A stretch of DNA of 35,057 nucleotides from Bacteroidota bacterium (GCA_029567325.1 JAKQLF010000079.1:1-35057); one strand, 5' to 3'; numbered from the stretch's first letter, positions 1 to 9,030 are shown. Made by a program: numbers and translations. The notes: generated by a model not told the origin, from the letters alone.

Positions 1-306
1 TATTCCCAAGAAAATAATTTATACAAACTTTAATATACTACTATAATAAATAGCATATAAATAATAATTATAATTTATGTAATATATTTTTATTGACAAT
101 CAAATGATTACAACCAGCTAGACGAAGTTCCACTTTATACATCTATTTTTTTTCATGCATTATTGTATCTTTTGAAATACAAGAATAATTGTCTTTTATA
201 CAATAAGAAAACCATATATAAAATGGCTATAAAGAAGTAAATTGCAATTATATACTTTTTGACAAAAGTAGGGAAATGGTATTTATATAATATAAAAGAA
301 TTAAAA
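1..306. other. AT-rich upstream region without a convincing gene
   Basis: This stretch is strongly AT-rich and holds no convincing gene. A 75-codon minus-strand frame (153-380) is low-complexity and runs into the start of the secreted protein to its right, so it is treated as chance. The region must contain the promoter of the gene at 307, but no exact TAnnTTTG box is visible; the closest string, around 252-261, has one extra base between TA and TTTG. No tRNA or repeat is seen. Confidence 0.5.
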
Positions 307-2787
307 ATGAAAGATTTAAACGTGCATCCAGGCAGTTTTATTTTGACTTCTGAAAAGGTTAATTGCTTTTCTAGAAGCAAAATAAAAATTAGTAAATTAA
401 TTATTTATTTTGTTTTCACTACATTTTCGATCTTTGGTATAAAAAGCGAAGTTGTAGCTCAAAACGGAGATTGTTTAGCTTGTGCTAGCTTAGCCACCTA
501 TCCTCAGTTGGCAAGTATTAACACCAATGATGGAGCTTTGACGGAATTGATCCTTGGTAGTTTATTGGGAACCTCCATTAATCTTACTGCTTTAAATTGG
601 CAAGGGTTGGCGCAAGGAGACGTTGCAGTGCTGGAAATGCTTGAGATATTACAAAGTCAATTGAGTTTATCTTCACCTGAAGCAGTGCTCAACGCCAATG
701 TTACTGTGGCTCAAGTTTTGAATGCAGCAGCAATTGCAGCATCCAATTCCGGAACAGCCGTAGCTTTGAATGCTTTTGCAGCTAGCGTGCCTTCGGGAAC
801 CATTCGACTTGCCGATATTTTATCTGCAAACCTTATAAATGGTCCGCTTGCAGATTTTGACATTAATGCTTTGACATTGGTAACAGGTCTTGTGCAATTA
901 TACAATTATGAAAATGTGGCCACAACACCTACACCAATTGCTGCTAATATTCCATTGGTAGGTGGTGTAACAGTTTATGCACAAGTAGTAGAACCACCAC
1001 ACTTTGGATGTATAAATGAAGGAGGAGGCTTTTTTAGTGCCGGAGTCAGGTTATTATTACAAGTGTCTTTATTGAATCAATCAGCTATCCAAACCAACTT
1101 AAACATTTTAAATATAGCCAGTGTAAATTCTTCAACAACATTGACAAATGTTTCTATATACGTAGATGTGGCAAGAGGTGATGTAAGTGTTGATGAGGTT
1201 AATTCTTCAGGTAACACGGTGGATTTGTCTGTACAACCAGGCCTTGCCAGAGCTGCCATCGGTACAATTCCTATTGATGATTTTTTCAATAGAACTCAGG
1301 ATCCATTTGCATCATTGGATTTTGCAACCATTGCAAATATAAATGTGGCTGTAAATTTTCTTTTTTTACCTGATGTCAACGTAAATCTAGGATTGCAGGT
1401 AAAAGCACTAGGTGATGCAAGTCCAGGAGTTTTATCTATAACTCGAGGTGTTCCATTTGGCCCGGAGACCATCGGCTCTAGTTCGACCGTCATTGCAAAT
1501 TTGCTCAATGATTTGACCGCGAATAGCACTTATCAATTGACGCCCAACAGTTTGGGTGCAGTTATCGTAAACCCACTGATCGCTGCTTTGACAAATACTG
1601 TTGGTACGGTTTTATTTGCAAACAATACTGGTGTAGTCTACAATATCTTAGCCAATGTTGCTGATCCACTTTTGAATGCAACAGGTATTGGTATAGGTCA
1701 AGTAATCATTGGATCTGCGGGTATATCGGAGGTCTGTTTTGATTTTGACGATACACCAGATATTTATAATACTTTAATGTCTTCTGGAGGTCCTTTTCAC
1801 CAAATAACTCCTGATCTTTACTTGGGTACAGCTATGCCAAATGCAGATGCTGATGGAATGCCTGGAGTAATGGGACAACCTGCTGACAATGATGGTCCTG
1901 ATGATGGTTTGGTTGAATCTTTTGGAGTGGTATCAGTTAATAACTATTCACTTACTGTTGTAGCAACCAACAATACTGGTACGGATGCGTTATTGGTTGC
2001 TTGGATTGATTTTAATGGAAATGGGTCTTTTGAAGCTAATGAAAGTAGCCAAGTTATAGTTGGCCAAGGAACCAATCAATCTATACCATTGAGCTGGATA
2101 ATAGCGGACACGGTTGTGGCCTCATCTTACATAAGGGTGAGGATTTCAACAGACCCTGTATTTATGAATAACCCTAGTACAGTTGGTTTTTGTACTGATG
2201 GAGAAGTGGAAGGTGAACTTATCACATTTGCAATTTTGCCGGTGACTTTATTAAAATTTGAAGGCCAAAAGTTAACTGACCACAATCTTTTGACATGGAT
2301 CGTGGAGAATGAAGAAAACTTTTATGGTTTTCAAGTAGAAAGATCAAAAGATGCTGCTACCTATTCCAGTATAGGATTTGTTCAATCATCCAAAAATCAA
2401 AGATCAGGCAGAAAAGCCTATACTTTTATTGACGAAGATGGATATCAGGCAAACTATTATTACCGATTGAAAATGGTTGATTTAGACGAAAAATTCACCT
2501 ATTCCAAAATCATCTACTTGGATGGTAGTAAAGCAACAGGTTTTGATTTCTATCCCAATCCTGCTAGTAATCAAGTGAGAATAGATATTCATGGAAGTGA
2601 GCAAAAAGATGTGCTCGTAGAAATTTTTGATTTTAGTGGGAAAATGGTTTTGCGAAATAAATTTACAAACTTCGATGACAATTTGATAGATCTAGATATT
2701 GATCTTTTGAATCAAGGAATGTACATATTGAGTCTAACGCACGGCCAGGATCAGTCTATTCATAAAAAATTAGTAGTTCAAAAATAG
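307..2787 (+). CDS. T9SS-exported protein with TadG/DUF2134-like region, GEVED domain and type A sorting domain
   Basis: Predicted large surface or secreted protein of about 826 residues. The ATG at 307 is chosen over an in-frame TTG at 259 because it gives a basic start followed by a hydrophobic stretch ending near VVAQ, a plausible though long Sec signal. Residues about 60-325 are rich in Ala, Val, Leu and Asn and contain strings such as VVEPPHFG, VRLLLQV, IYVDVARGDVS and VQPGLARAAIG, which resemble the C-terminal region of TadG/DUF2134 Flp-pilus-associated proteins; this match is from memory. A GEVED domain follows at about 479-640 (DFDDTPD to the diagnostic GEVEGE). The last 80 or so residues form a T9SS type A sorting domain (FDFYPNPASN, DLLNQGMYILSL, basic tail), so export through the outer membrane is expected. 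It is probably monocistronic: a strong terminator follows. Ligand and function are unknown. Confidence 0.85.
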   Translation: MKDLNVHPGSFILTSEKVNCFSRSKIKISKLIIYFVFTTFSIFGIKSEVVAQNGDCLACASLATYPQLASINTNDGALTELILGSLLGTSINLTALNWQGLAQGDVAVLEMLEILQSQLSLSSPEAVLNANVTVAQVLNAAAIAASNSGTAVALNAFAASVPSGTIRLADILSANLINGPLADFDINALTLVTGLVQLYNYENVATTPTPIAANIPLVGGVTVYAQVVEPPHFGCINEGGGFFSAGVRLLLQVSLLNQSAIQTNLNILNIASVNSSTTLTNVSIYVDVARGDVSVDEVNSSGNTVDLSVQPGLARAAIGTIPIDDFFNRTQDPFASLDFATIANINVAVNFLFLPDVNVNLGLQVKALGDASPGVLSITRGVPFGPETIGSSSTVIANLLNDLTANSTYQLTPNSLGAVIVNPLIAALTNTVGTVLFANNTGVVYNILANVADPLLNATGIGIGQVIIGSAGISEVCFDFDDTPDIYNTLMSSGGPFHQITPDLYLGTAMPNADADGMPGVMGQPADNDGPDDGLVESFGVVSVNNYSLTVVATNNTGTDALLVAWIDFNGNGSFEANESSQVIVGQGTNQSIPLSWIIADTVVASSYIRVRISTDPVFMNNPSTVGFCTDGEVEGELITFAILPVTLLKFEGQKLTDHNLLTWIVENEENFYGFQVERSKDAATYSSIGFVQSSKNQRSGRKAYTFIDEDGYQANYYYRLKMVDLDEKFTYSKIIYLDGSKATGFDFYPNPASNQVRIDIHGSEQKDVLVEIFDFSGKMVLRNKFTNFDDNLIDLDIDLLNQGMYILSLTHGQDQSIHKKLVVQK

Positions 2788-2838
2788 AATGTTGAACTAA
2801 CCCATGCAGTAAAATTTTGTACCAGATGTTATTATTTT

Positions 2839-2878
2839 ACGATGCTTCTCAAAAATACTTGAGAAGCATCGTGTTTTT
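2839..2878 (+). terminator. Intrinsic terminator of the T9SS-exported protein gene
   Basis: A perfect 14-bp stem (ACGATGCTTCTCAA at 2839-2852 with its complement at 2859-2872) has a 6-nt loop and is followed by GTTTTT. It lies about 50 nt after the stop codon and separates this gene from the helicase. Confidence 0.92.
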
Positions 2879-2935
2879 AAAGACTAAGTAACTAAGTCCC
2901 TATAAATAAATTACCTTAAGCTTCATTTAAATACC

Positions 2936-2943
2936 TAAGTTTG
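2936..2943 (+). promoter_or_regulatory. -7 promoter box for the helicase gene
   Basis: TAAGTTTG matches the Bacteroidota -7 consensus TAnnTTTG. A transcript starting near 2949 would have a short leader before the ATG at 2972. No good -33 TTTG is seen at the usual distance. Confidence 0.45.
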
Positions 2944-2971
2944 CTCCTTTTTTATTTTGTTGAACTATCAG

Positions 2972-4093
2972 ATGACATTTAGTAATTTTCCTTTATCACC
3001 AGAAATAAAGAGTGCACTTGCAAATTTGAAGTTTAGGGAGCCCTTTCCAATTCAAATTGAAGGTATACCCAATATAATTGAAGGCAAGGACATATTAGGC
3101 ATCGCAAAAACTGGATCAGGAAAAACGGCAACCTATGTGTTACCAATTTTACACCTTTTAAAACTGCAACCTAGCCGGAAAACAAGGATGGTCAGTGCTC
3201 TGATATTGGTACCAACTAGAGAACTTTGTGCGCAAGTTCAAAATTTTATACATGACGTTTCTACTTTTTTGATGCCTCCGGTAAAATCACTCGCTGTATT
3301 TGGTGGTGTATCTATCAATCCTCAGATGAAAGCATTATTTGGAGTTGAAATTTTAGTTGCAACACCAGGTAGATTATTGGAATTGGTTGATGTAAAGGCA
3401 GTTGATTTATCGCAGGTGAAAATGTTGGTTTTAGACGAAGCAGATAAATTGCTGAATCCTGGTTTTAAGGTAGAACTTTCAAAGATTTTGACTTTGCTGC
3501 CAAATAAAAGGCAAACTTGCTTATTTTCTGCCACACTTAGCAGTGAAGTTCTAGCACTCCAATCTCTTTTACTTCAGGATCCCATTACCATTAAAATCGA
3601 AACAGAACCTGATCAGGAAGTGCAAATAAATCAAACGGCTTATTTGATTTCTGATGAAAGAAAGGGGCCATTTTTAAGAGAATTGATCAATAAACATACG
3701 ATGAGCCAAGTTCTGGTATTTGCATCATCTTCCCAAAAGGCGGATAAAATTTGTGATAAGTTGGTCAAAAACGGTTTTAACGCGAAGGCAATTCATGGAA
3801 AAAAGAGTCAAGGAGCTCGCACCAGTGCATTAAAGGAATTTAAAGATGGCAAGTTGAGAGTTTTGGTCACATCTGACTTATTGTCAAGGGGTATAGATAT
3901 TGAGTTTCTTCCATTTGTTATAAATTATGAATTGCCTAGGTCTCCAAAAGAATTCATCCATAGAATTGGCCGAACAGGAAGAGCAAATGCGGTGGGCGAA
4001 GCAATCACTTTTGTCACGGAAGAGGATAAACACCATTTCCAAGTCATTCAGAAAAAAATGGGAACTTGGCTTACGCTAATTCCAGTTGAATAA
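2972..4093 (+). CDS. DEAD-box ATP-dependent RNA helicase (RhlE-like)
   Basis: ATP-dependent RNA helicase, expected to remodel RNA duplexes in the cytoplasm (ribosome assembly or mRNA decay). All core motifs are present in 373 residues: the Q-motif region near the N-terminus, motif I AKTGSGKT (about 45-52), Ia VPTREL, Ib TPGR, II DEAD (about 155-158), III SAT (about 186-188), V RGIDI and VI HRIGRTGR (about 329-336). The protein ends shortly after motif VI, so it lacks the basic or low-complexity C-terminal tail of many RhlE or CsdA proteins and is close to a minimal helicase core. The ATG at 2972 is preferred to the TTG at 2957 because a TAnnTTTG box lies just upstream and the family usually begins with a short F-x-x-F stretch. 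The exact paralogue cannot be assigned from sequence alone. Confidence 0.93.
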   Translation: MTFSNFPLSPEIKSALANLKFREPFPIQIEGIPNIIEGKDILGIAKTGSGKTATYVLPILHLLKLQPSRKTRMVSALILVPTRELCAQVQNFIHDVSTFLMPPVKSLAVFGGVSINPQMKALFGVEILVATPGRLLELVDVKAVDLSQVKMLVLDEADKLLNPGFKVELSKILTLLPNKRQTCLFSATLSSEVLALQSLLLQDPITIKIETEPDQEVQINQTAYLISDERKGPFLRELINKHTMSQVLVFASSSQKADKICDKLVKNGFNAKAIHGKKSQGARTSALKEFKDGKLRVLVTSDLLSRGIDIEFLPFVINYELPRSPKEFIHRIGRTGRANAVGEAITFVTEEDKHHFQVIQKKMGTWLTLIPVE

Positions 4094-4135
4094 TTTATAA
4101 AGCAAACATTCTTGTAAATTCGATGTTCAATCATC

Positions 4136-4822
4136 ATGAAAGAAAAAATAATAATAGATATTGTTTCTGATGTGGCATGTCCCTGGTGTTTTATTGGAAA
4201 GAAACACATTGAAGCTGCTATGGAAGCATCAGAGGAATTTGATTTTGAGGTGCAATGGCATCCTTTTATGCTCGACCCCAATATTCCATCAGAAGGTAGT
4301 AATTTTGATGCGTACTTTTCAAAAAAATTTGGAAGTATGGCACAATTTGAAAAAATATCTGAAAGGGTCGTGCAAGCTGGTCAAAATGCTGGGATAAACT
4401 TTAGATTTGATCAAATACCTAAGGTGCCTAATACACTTGCTTTGCATAAAATACTTCATATTGCCTCTATTGAGGGTATTGCCAATGAAGTGAAAGGTAG
4501 ATTTTTGAACGCATATTTTGAAAATCCAATAGATCTGACCAGCCAGCAAAATATTTGTGACATCATGTTTGAATTTGGATGGGATGAGAAAAAAACAATT
4601 GATATTTTGGATGATGATGCTATCACCCAAAAGGTTTTGATTGAAATAAAAGATTACCAACAAATGGGTGTAAATGCGGTACCTTTTTTCATTATTAACC
4701 ACACTTATGGAATGAGTGGCGCACAACCGGTAGAATATTTTAAGGAAGCATTCAAGGATATTAGCATTCAAATGCAAGCAAATTCTGACTCATCATGTGA
4801 TATTGATGACCCTAATTGCTAA
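4136..4822 (+). CDS. FrnE/DsbA-family thiol-disulfide oxidoreductase
   Basis: Thioredoxin-fold protein of 228 residues in the DsbA/FrnE/2-hydroxychromene-carboxylate isomerase superfamily. The active-site CPWC is at residues 15-18, directly after the first beta strand (IIIDIVSDVA), as in FrnE proteins. The cis-proline loop is probably the VNAVPFFII segment. There is no signal peptide, so it is cytoplasmic, unlike classical DsbA. A late Cys-rich tail (SSCDIDDPNC) adds two further cysteines. It starts 42 nt after the helicase stop with no visible promoter, so the two may be co-transcribed. The substrate is unknown; disulfide or redox handling under stress is the family inference. Confidence 0.88.
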   Translation: MKEKIIIDIVSDVACPWCFIGKKHIEAAMEASEEFDFEVQWHPFMLDPNIPSEGSNFDAYFSKKFGSMAQFEKISERVVQAGQNAGINFRFDQIPKVPNTLALHKILHIASIEGIANEVKGRFLNAYFENPIDLTSQQNICDIMFEFGWDEKKTIDILDDDAITQKVLIEIKDYQQMGVNAVPFFIINHTYGMSGAQPVEYFKEAFKDISIQMQANSDSSCDIDDPNC

Positions 4823-4844
4823 GAAAATCAATGGCAGTGGTAAT

Positions 4845-5915
4845 TTATTTCAGGACGGAAGTTTTTACTCTACCAAGTGACATAGCCCATAACATCCAAC
4901 CTGGAAGTGATTTTTCACGCTTTCGTTTTCTTAAATCCAAATACCAATTGTATTTTTTCATGATGGGAATTTTATGAGTTTCAACAAACTCTATAAGCGT
5001 TCCATCTGGATCTTCTGTGTAACAAAATCTACCTGCTGCTTCTCCCATATCAAAACTTCCAGCACTATCTACGGTAAAAGGAAATCCTTTTTCTGTCGTA
5101 TATTTTTTGAGCCTGTCCATGTACAATACATCAAAACAAAGGTGAATGTAGCCAGGATCTCCCCAACACCTTCCTTCAAAGATTTTTTTGGGTTGATTAT
5201 CTAAAACTTGAGTTAATTCAATTTGAGATTGACCTAATAGTTCGGCAAATGGCCCCTTTCTTTTATTGCTGTGAGTCAATAAAACCCTCCTCATTTTGAA
5301 GTTGCCACCTTTCATATTTTCAAGATCTCCGAAAGTCGAAGTTTGATCATAAATGATATGATCATAGCCCAAAATATCACTGTAGAATAATAGTGATTTG
5401 TCCATATCTGATACTCCGATACTGCAGCCGAAAACACCACCAGTCAATTGACCCGTATTGGCAAACCAATTGGAACTTTCTACCAATTCTACCATATTAC
5501 CGTGGAGGTCCATAATGAAAAAGTGTAAAACGCCGTCTGGGCCTTCTTGAGGAGTGCTTAACACATTTAAACCATCCGTTTTATAGGTTTGATATGTTTT
5601 AAGAACATCCTTACATTTATATTTCACACAATAAATGCCTAAATCACCAATCTCGACTTCATCTTTTGAAAATTGTGGTTTACGCTCTGTGTACTGCCAG
5701 ATTTCAATTCCTCCACCACCTTGATAATTGAGTGCAAGGACCGCATGTCGTTTACGGGCTTCTCCATGAGTATAGGGTAACATCAGACCTGCAATTGCAG
5801 CTTCGTCAAAAATTGGAAGATCCATTCCCAGGTTTTTTCTATAAAATTCCCATGTCTTGTAGACATCGTCATTTCCAATTCCAATTTGTTGTATACCGCA
5901 AATTGCGTAGTCCAT
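4845..5915 (-). CDS. Two-domain VOC family protein (glyoxalase/dioxygenase fold)
   Basis: Protein of 356 residues made of two vicinal-oxygen-chelate domains (about 1-150 and 158-315), the layout of extradiol and 4-hydroxyphenylpyruvate-type dioxygenases. Domain 2 keeps a metal-type His258 (GYIHLCFDV) and Glu309 (DGTLIEF), but the position expected to give the first His holds Cys164 (VFGCSIGV); in domain 1 the matching position is Gln10. The metal site is therefore non-canonical or degenerate, and the reaction cannot be named. A basic tail follows the second domain. It is the last gene of the SDR - oxoamine synthase - VOC operon, starting 6 nt after the preceding stop. Its product may act on the small molecule made by those two enzymes, which is inference. 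Confidence 0.8.
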   Translation of the reverse strand: MDYAICGIQQIGIGNDDVYKTWEFYRKNLGMDLPIFDEAAIAGLMLPYTHGEARKRHAVLALNYQGGGGIEIWQYTERKPQFSKDEVEIGDLGIYCVKYKCKDVLKTYQTYKTDGLNVLSTPQEGPDGVLHFFIMDLHGNMVELVESSNWFANTGQLTGGVFGCSIGVSDMDKSLLFYSDILGYDHIIYDQTSTFGDLENMKGGNFKMRRVLLTHSNKRKGPFAELLGQSQIELTQVLDNQPKKIFEGRCWGDPGYIHLCFDVLYMDRLKKYTTEKGFPFTVDSAGSFDMGEAAGRFCYTEDPDGTLIEFVETHKIPIMKKYNWYLDLRKRKREKSLPGWMLWAMSLGRVKTSVLK

Positions 5916-5921
5916 AACTTT

Positions 5922-7166
5922 CTAGTTTGGTATGATGATGGCGTCACGTTGATATACTCCCATCGCCAATTTATCTTTGATGGAAACAAAAGCTTCGATT
6001 GTGAAATTGATGTCTTCCACTGTATGACTAGCTGTAGGGATAAGCCTGAGCAATATCCTTCCTTTTGGAATGACCGGATAAACTACGATTGAGCAAAAAA
6101 TATGAAAGTTTTCTCTGAGATCTTCTACCAAGGCAGTTGCTTCCTCAACACTTCCGTGCATGAATACAGGAGTGACGCAGCTATTGGTTTTGCCAATATC
6201 AAAACCTGCATTTCTCAAACCTGCTTGCAAGAGATTTACGTTTTCCCAAAGTTTATCTTTAAGACTTACATTATCTCTAAGTAGTTGTAACCTTTTCCTG
6301 TTGCCGATCACTTGACCTATAGGCATGGACTTAGCAAAAATTTGTGAGCGCATATTGTATTTCAGGAATTGCATGATATCTGCATCCCCTGCAAAGAAAG
6401 CACCAATGGAACCCATTGATTTTGCAAATGTTGAAAAGTAAACATCTATATCATCTTGAACACCTTGTTCCTCGCCTGTTCCTGCACCTGTTGCTCCCTG
6501 GGTTCCAAATCCATGGGCATCGTCTACCAAAAGTCTGAAATTATATTTTTTCTTTAAAGCGACAATCTCTTTGAGTTTTCCCTGTTCACCTTGCATACCA
6601 AAGACACCTTCGGTTATGACCATTACACCACCACCTTGTTCTTCTGCCAGCGCTATAGCTGTTTTGAGGTGTTTTTCACAACTTTCAACATCATTATGCA
6701 TGTATGAGAATCGTTTACCCATGTGAAGTCTGAGTCCATCAATGATACATGCATGTGCATCTGCATCATAAACTACCACATCTCTCCTTGTCAATAAACA
6801 ATCAATTGCAGAAACAATTCCCTGGTAGCCAAAATTGACCAGAACAGCCTTTTCTTTTTTTACAAATTCAGCTAACTCCAATTCCAGGGCATCGTGTTGA
6901 TCAGTATTTCCTGACATCATTCTTGCGCCCATTGGATAAGCCAATCCATATTCGGCGAAAGCTTCGCCATCGACTTTTCTAACTTCAGGATGATTGGCCA
7001 ATCCCAGGTAATCATTGATTGACCACATGATGACCTCCTTCCCTTTGAAAAACATTTTGTTTCCTAATTCCCCAGTTAATTTTGGAAAGATGTAATATCC
7101 TTCTGCAGCTTCTGCATATTGACCAAGAGGCCCTCTATTCCCTTTTATTCTATCAAAAATATCCAT
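5922..7166 (-). CDS. Alpha-oxoamine synthase, probable serine palmitoyltransferase
   Basis: PLP-dependent fold-type I enzyme of 414 residues in the alpha-oxoamine synthase family, which condenses an amino acid with an acyl-CoA (2-amino-3-ketobutyrate CoA ligase, ALA synthase, AONS, serine palmitoyltransferase). Key residues are visible: the PLP Schiff-base Lys249 in TFAKSMG, the cofactor-stacking His138 in DADAHAC, and Asp216 and His218 in LLVDDAHGFG. The substrate loop GARMMSGN is conserved. Bacteroidota encode a very conserved protein of this form, and serine palmitoyltransferase, the first step of sphingolipid synthesis, is the favoured assignment given the upstream SDR, which could reduce the 3-keto product. 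Glycine C-acetyltransferase is the main alternative. Its ATG begins on the base next to the SDR stop codon, so translation is probably coupled. Confidence 0.85.
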   Translation of the reverse strand: MDIFDRIKGNRGPLGQYAEAAEGYYIFPKLTGELGNKMFFKGKEVIMWSINDYLGLANHPEVRKVDGEAFAEYGLAYPMGARMMSGNTDQHDALELELAEFVKKEKAVLVNFGYQGIVSAIDCLLTRRDVVVYDADAHACIIDGLRLHMGKRFSYMHNDVESCEKHLKTAIALAEEQGGGVMVITEGVFGMQGEQGKLKEIVALKKKYNFRLLVDDAHGFGTQGATGAGTGEEQGVQDDIDVYFSTFAKSMGSIGAFFAGDADIMQFLKYNMRSQIFAKSMPIGQVIGNRKRLQLLRDNVSLKDKLWENVNLLQAGLRNAGFDIGKTNSCVTPVFMHGSVEEATALVEDLRENFHIFCSIVVYPVIPKGRILLRLIPTASHTVEDINFTIEAFVSIKDKLAMGVYQRDAIIIPN

Positions 7167-7967
7167 CTAAGGCTTTTTATAATTTCTAATAATTCTATAA
7201 TACAACCAAGGCATATATCTTTTAATGTAAATGCCAAGGATTTCTTTTCCTCCTATATAAATTTCTCTTTTCCCTTGTGCTACCCCATTCAAAGCTTTTA
7301 AGGCTAAATGGGCAGGTGTCATTCCTTTGTCGGTATTCTCATCCATTTTATTTTGGGGAGACCCATCACCAGTTAAAGCATTGATCGAGATATTTGTCTG
7401 TATATAACCTGGACAAATAATGGTCGTTTTGATACCATTGGCTTCTGTTTCTGCCCTCAAACTATCATAGAATCCATGCAATGCATGTTTGGACGCTGCG
7501 TATCCAGATCTCATAGGAGTTCCTAAATGACCTGTTACGCTACTCATGATGACAAAGTGCCCAGAGCCACGCTCCAACATTGAAGGCAATATTTTTTTAG
7601 CAAAGGCAATATTTGCAAAATAATTGACTTCCATAAGTTGTCTGTCAACTTCTTCAGTGGTATTGATCGCATAATCACGCTGAGATATTCCAGCATTATT
7701 GATCAGAATATCAATGGGTCCTTCTTTCTTTAAAACTTCACTCCCTACCGCTTCGACATTTTCTGAATCAGAAAGATCTACGGGATATATTTTACATTTA
7801 TCTGGGTAAGCCAAAGACTTTCTAAGCTTTTCCAGGCTTTCTTGATTCCTTGAGGAGATGATTAAAAAAGCACCGTATGTTGAAAGTGTTTTGCAGAGAG
7901 CTTCTCCAATACCCGATGATGCACCGGTCAACCATATTTTTTTATTCTGATAATACGAAGAAGCCAT
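7167..7967 (-). CDS. SDR-family oxidoreductase (3-ketosphinganine-reductase-like candidate)
   Basis: Classical short-chain dehydrogenase/reductase of 266 residues. The NAD(P)-binding TGASSGIG spans residues 14-21, NNAG 90-93, the catalytic Ser is 142 or 143 (VIMSSVTG), and YxxxK is Tyr156 and Lys160. Arg40 in ISSRN after beta-2 suggests NADPH preference. The C-terminal part (IKRYMPWLYYRIIRN) is basic and aromatic, as in membrane-associated DHRS7 or ketosphinganine-reductase-type SDRs. It is the first gene of a three-gene operon and its stop codon directly abuts the start of the serine-palmitoyltransferase-like gene, which suggests it reduces that enzyme's keto product. The substrate is inferred from context only. 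Confidence 0.87.
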   Translation of the reverse strand: MASSYYQNKKIWLTGASSGIGEALCKTLSTYGAFLIISSRNQESLEKLRKSLAYPDKCKIYPVDLSDSENVEAVGSEVLKKEGPIDILINNAGISQRDYAINTTEEVDRQLMEVNYFANIAFAKKILPSMLERGSGHFVIMSSVTGHLGTPMRSGYAASKHALHGFYDSLRAETEANGIKTTIICPGYIQTNISINALTGDGSPQNKMDENTDKGMTPAHLALKALNGVAQGKREIYIGGKEILGIYIKRYMPWLYYRIIRNYKKP

Positions 7968-8033
7968 AAATTATATAATGAGTGAAAACTCGGTGTAAAT
8001 ATAAGGATACTATTCTGTTAAGATATAACGGAA

Positions 8034-8840
8034 TTATATATATTTTAACGTGGTGTAGCTAATAAAGTACCTATATGTCAATTCTAAGGCAATAAATACA
8101 AGGCCAACTACAATAGTTGTCATTATTCGCGAAATTATATTCTGAGTCAAAAATTGCTTTAGAGATTTATAAATGTAAAAAATAAAAATTACGACCACTC
8201 CACTGTTGACCACAGCATTTGGTAATTGGAAGGGTACATTCCTAATGATTGCAGAACTAATCACTGTGAGTACCAGGAAGAAAGAAAGCAAGTATAGAGC
8301 AAAAATAAAATGTTTGCCATATTGTCTTTCTGGTTCTTTCGCAAAAAAATATGTGGAGAAAGATAAAATCGGAGCAATTATGATGATGAATAATTTGCTA
8401 TTGTTGGTTACAGCTTGGTCATACATGAATGCCAGTTCTTCAACGGTGATTCCCTTTTTATTGGAAATTTCCTTGACTAATTCTTGAATATGACTTTGAC
8501 TGTAATAATTGAAAAACCATTTTGAAGGAATCAGAAAAATATCAAAAGTGCCCAGGAAGAAAAAGAAAATGATGTTGCACCAAATAAAAACTTGGAAGGG
8601 TTTCATGTACGGTACTCGACGTCCTTCAAGGTATTCTTTAACCAAAAACCCAGGTTTAGCAATAAATAATTTTGCTGTTCTAAAAGCTTTGCCATCAATA
8701 TTTACAAAACTGTCAACTGCATTCTGAAGGATGGTAATTAAAGTGAAATCACTGGAAGTTACGACTTTTTCACCGCATTGTTGACAGTAATTGCCATTAA
8801 TATCCATACCACAGTTGGCACAATTGAGTTTTTCTGCCAT
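8034..8840 (-). CDS. DUF3667 family membrane protein with N-terminal zinc ribbon
   Basis: Protein of 268 residues of the DUF3667 family, function unknown, frequent in Bacteroidota. Two CxxC pairs near the N-terminus (CANC and CQQC, with an intervening NGNYC-type spacing) form a zinc-ribbon-like unit. A conserved segment follows (FRTAKLFIAKPG, EYLEGRRVPYMKPF), then about four hydrophobic membrane segments to the C-terminus. The ATG at 8840 is chosen although the frame stays open to 9050, because MAEKL directly precedes the first Cys pair and the extension would overlap the divergent lipoprotein gene. It is a single gene with its promoter in the shared divergent region. Confidence 0.85.
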   Translation of the reverse strand: MAEKLNCANCGMDINGNYCQQCGEKVVTSSDFTLITILQNAVDSFVNIDGKAFRTAKLFIAKPGFLVKEYLEGRRVPYMKPFQVFIWCNIIFFFFLGTFDIFLIPSKWFFNYYSQSHIQELVKEISNKKGITVEELAFMYDQAVTNNSKLFIIIIAPILSFSTYFFAKEPERQYGKHFIFALYLLSFFLVLTVISSAIIRNVPFQLPNAVVNSGVVVIFIFYIYKSLKQFLTQNIISRIMTTIVVGLVFIALELTYRYFISYTTLKYI

Positions 8841-8979
8841 CGCAAATTCTAAATTTCTTGGTAATATCTGGAAAAATATTGATTTACAGATGTGTAAGCA
8901 GCACTCATTACCAACACTGCTCATATGTAAATAATGCTTATCACCCAAAATCGCTATTGTACAGAAGTCGATTTTAGCT

Positions 8980-8987
8980 GATATTTG
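8980..8987 (+). promoter_or_regulatory. Near-consensus promoter for the small lipoprotein
   Basis: GATATTTG differs by one base from TAnnTTTG. An ATTG about 20 nt upstream (8956-8959) could serve as the -33 element. It lies in the divergent region shared with the DUF3667 gene and would give a short leader. Confidence 0.3.
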
Positions 8988-9030
8988 TGAATAAAACCAA
9001 AATATTATGTTCGCAAATAAATTAACCTCG

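Noticed and set aside
153-380. 75-codon minus-strand frame at the left edge
   Set aside because: It is AT-driven, hydrophobic low-complexity sequence that overlaps the start of the T9SS-exported protein; no family is recognised.
4319-4777. 152-codon minus-strand frame inside the FrnE-like gene
   Set aside because: It is entirely antisense to a clear CDS with an intact CPWC motif and has no family features.
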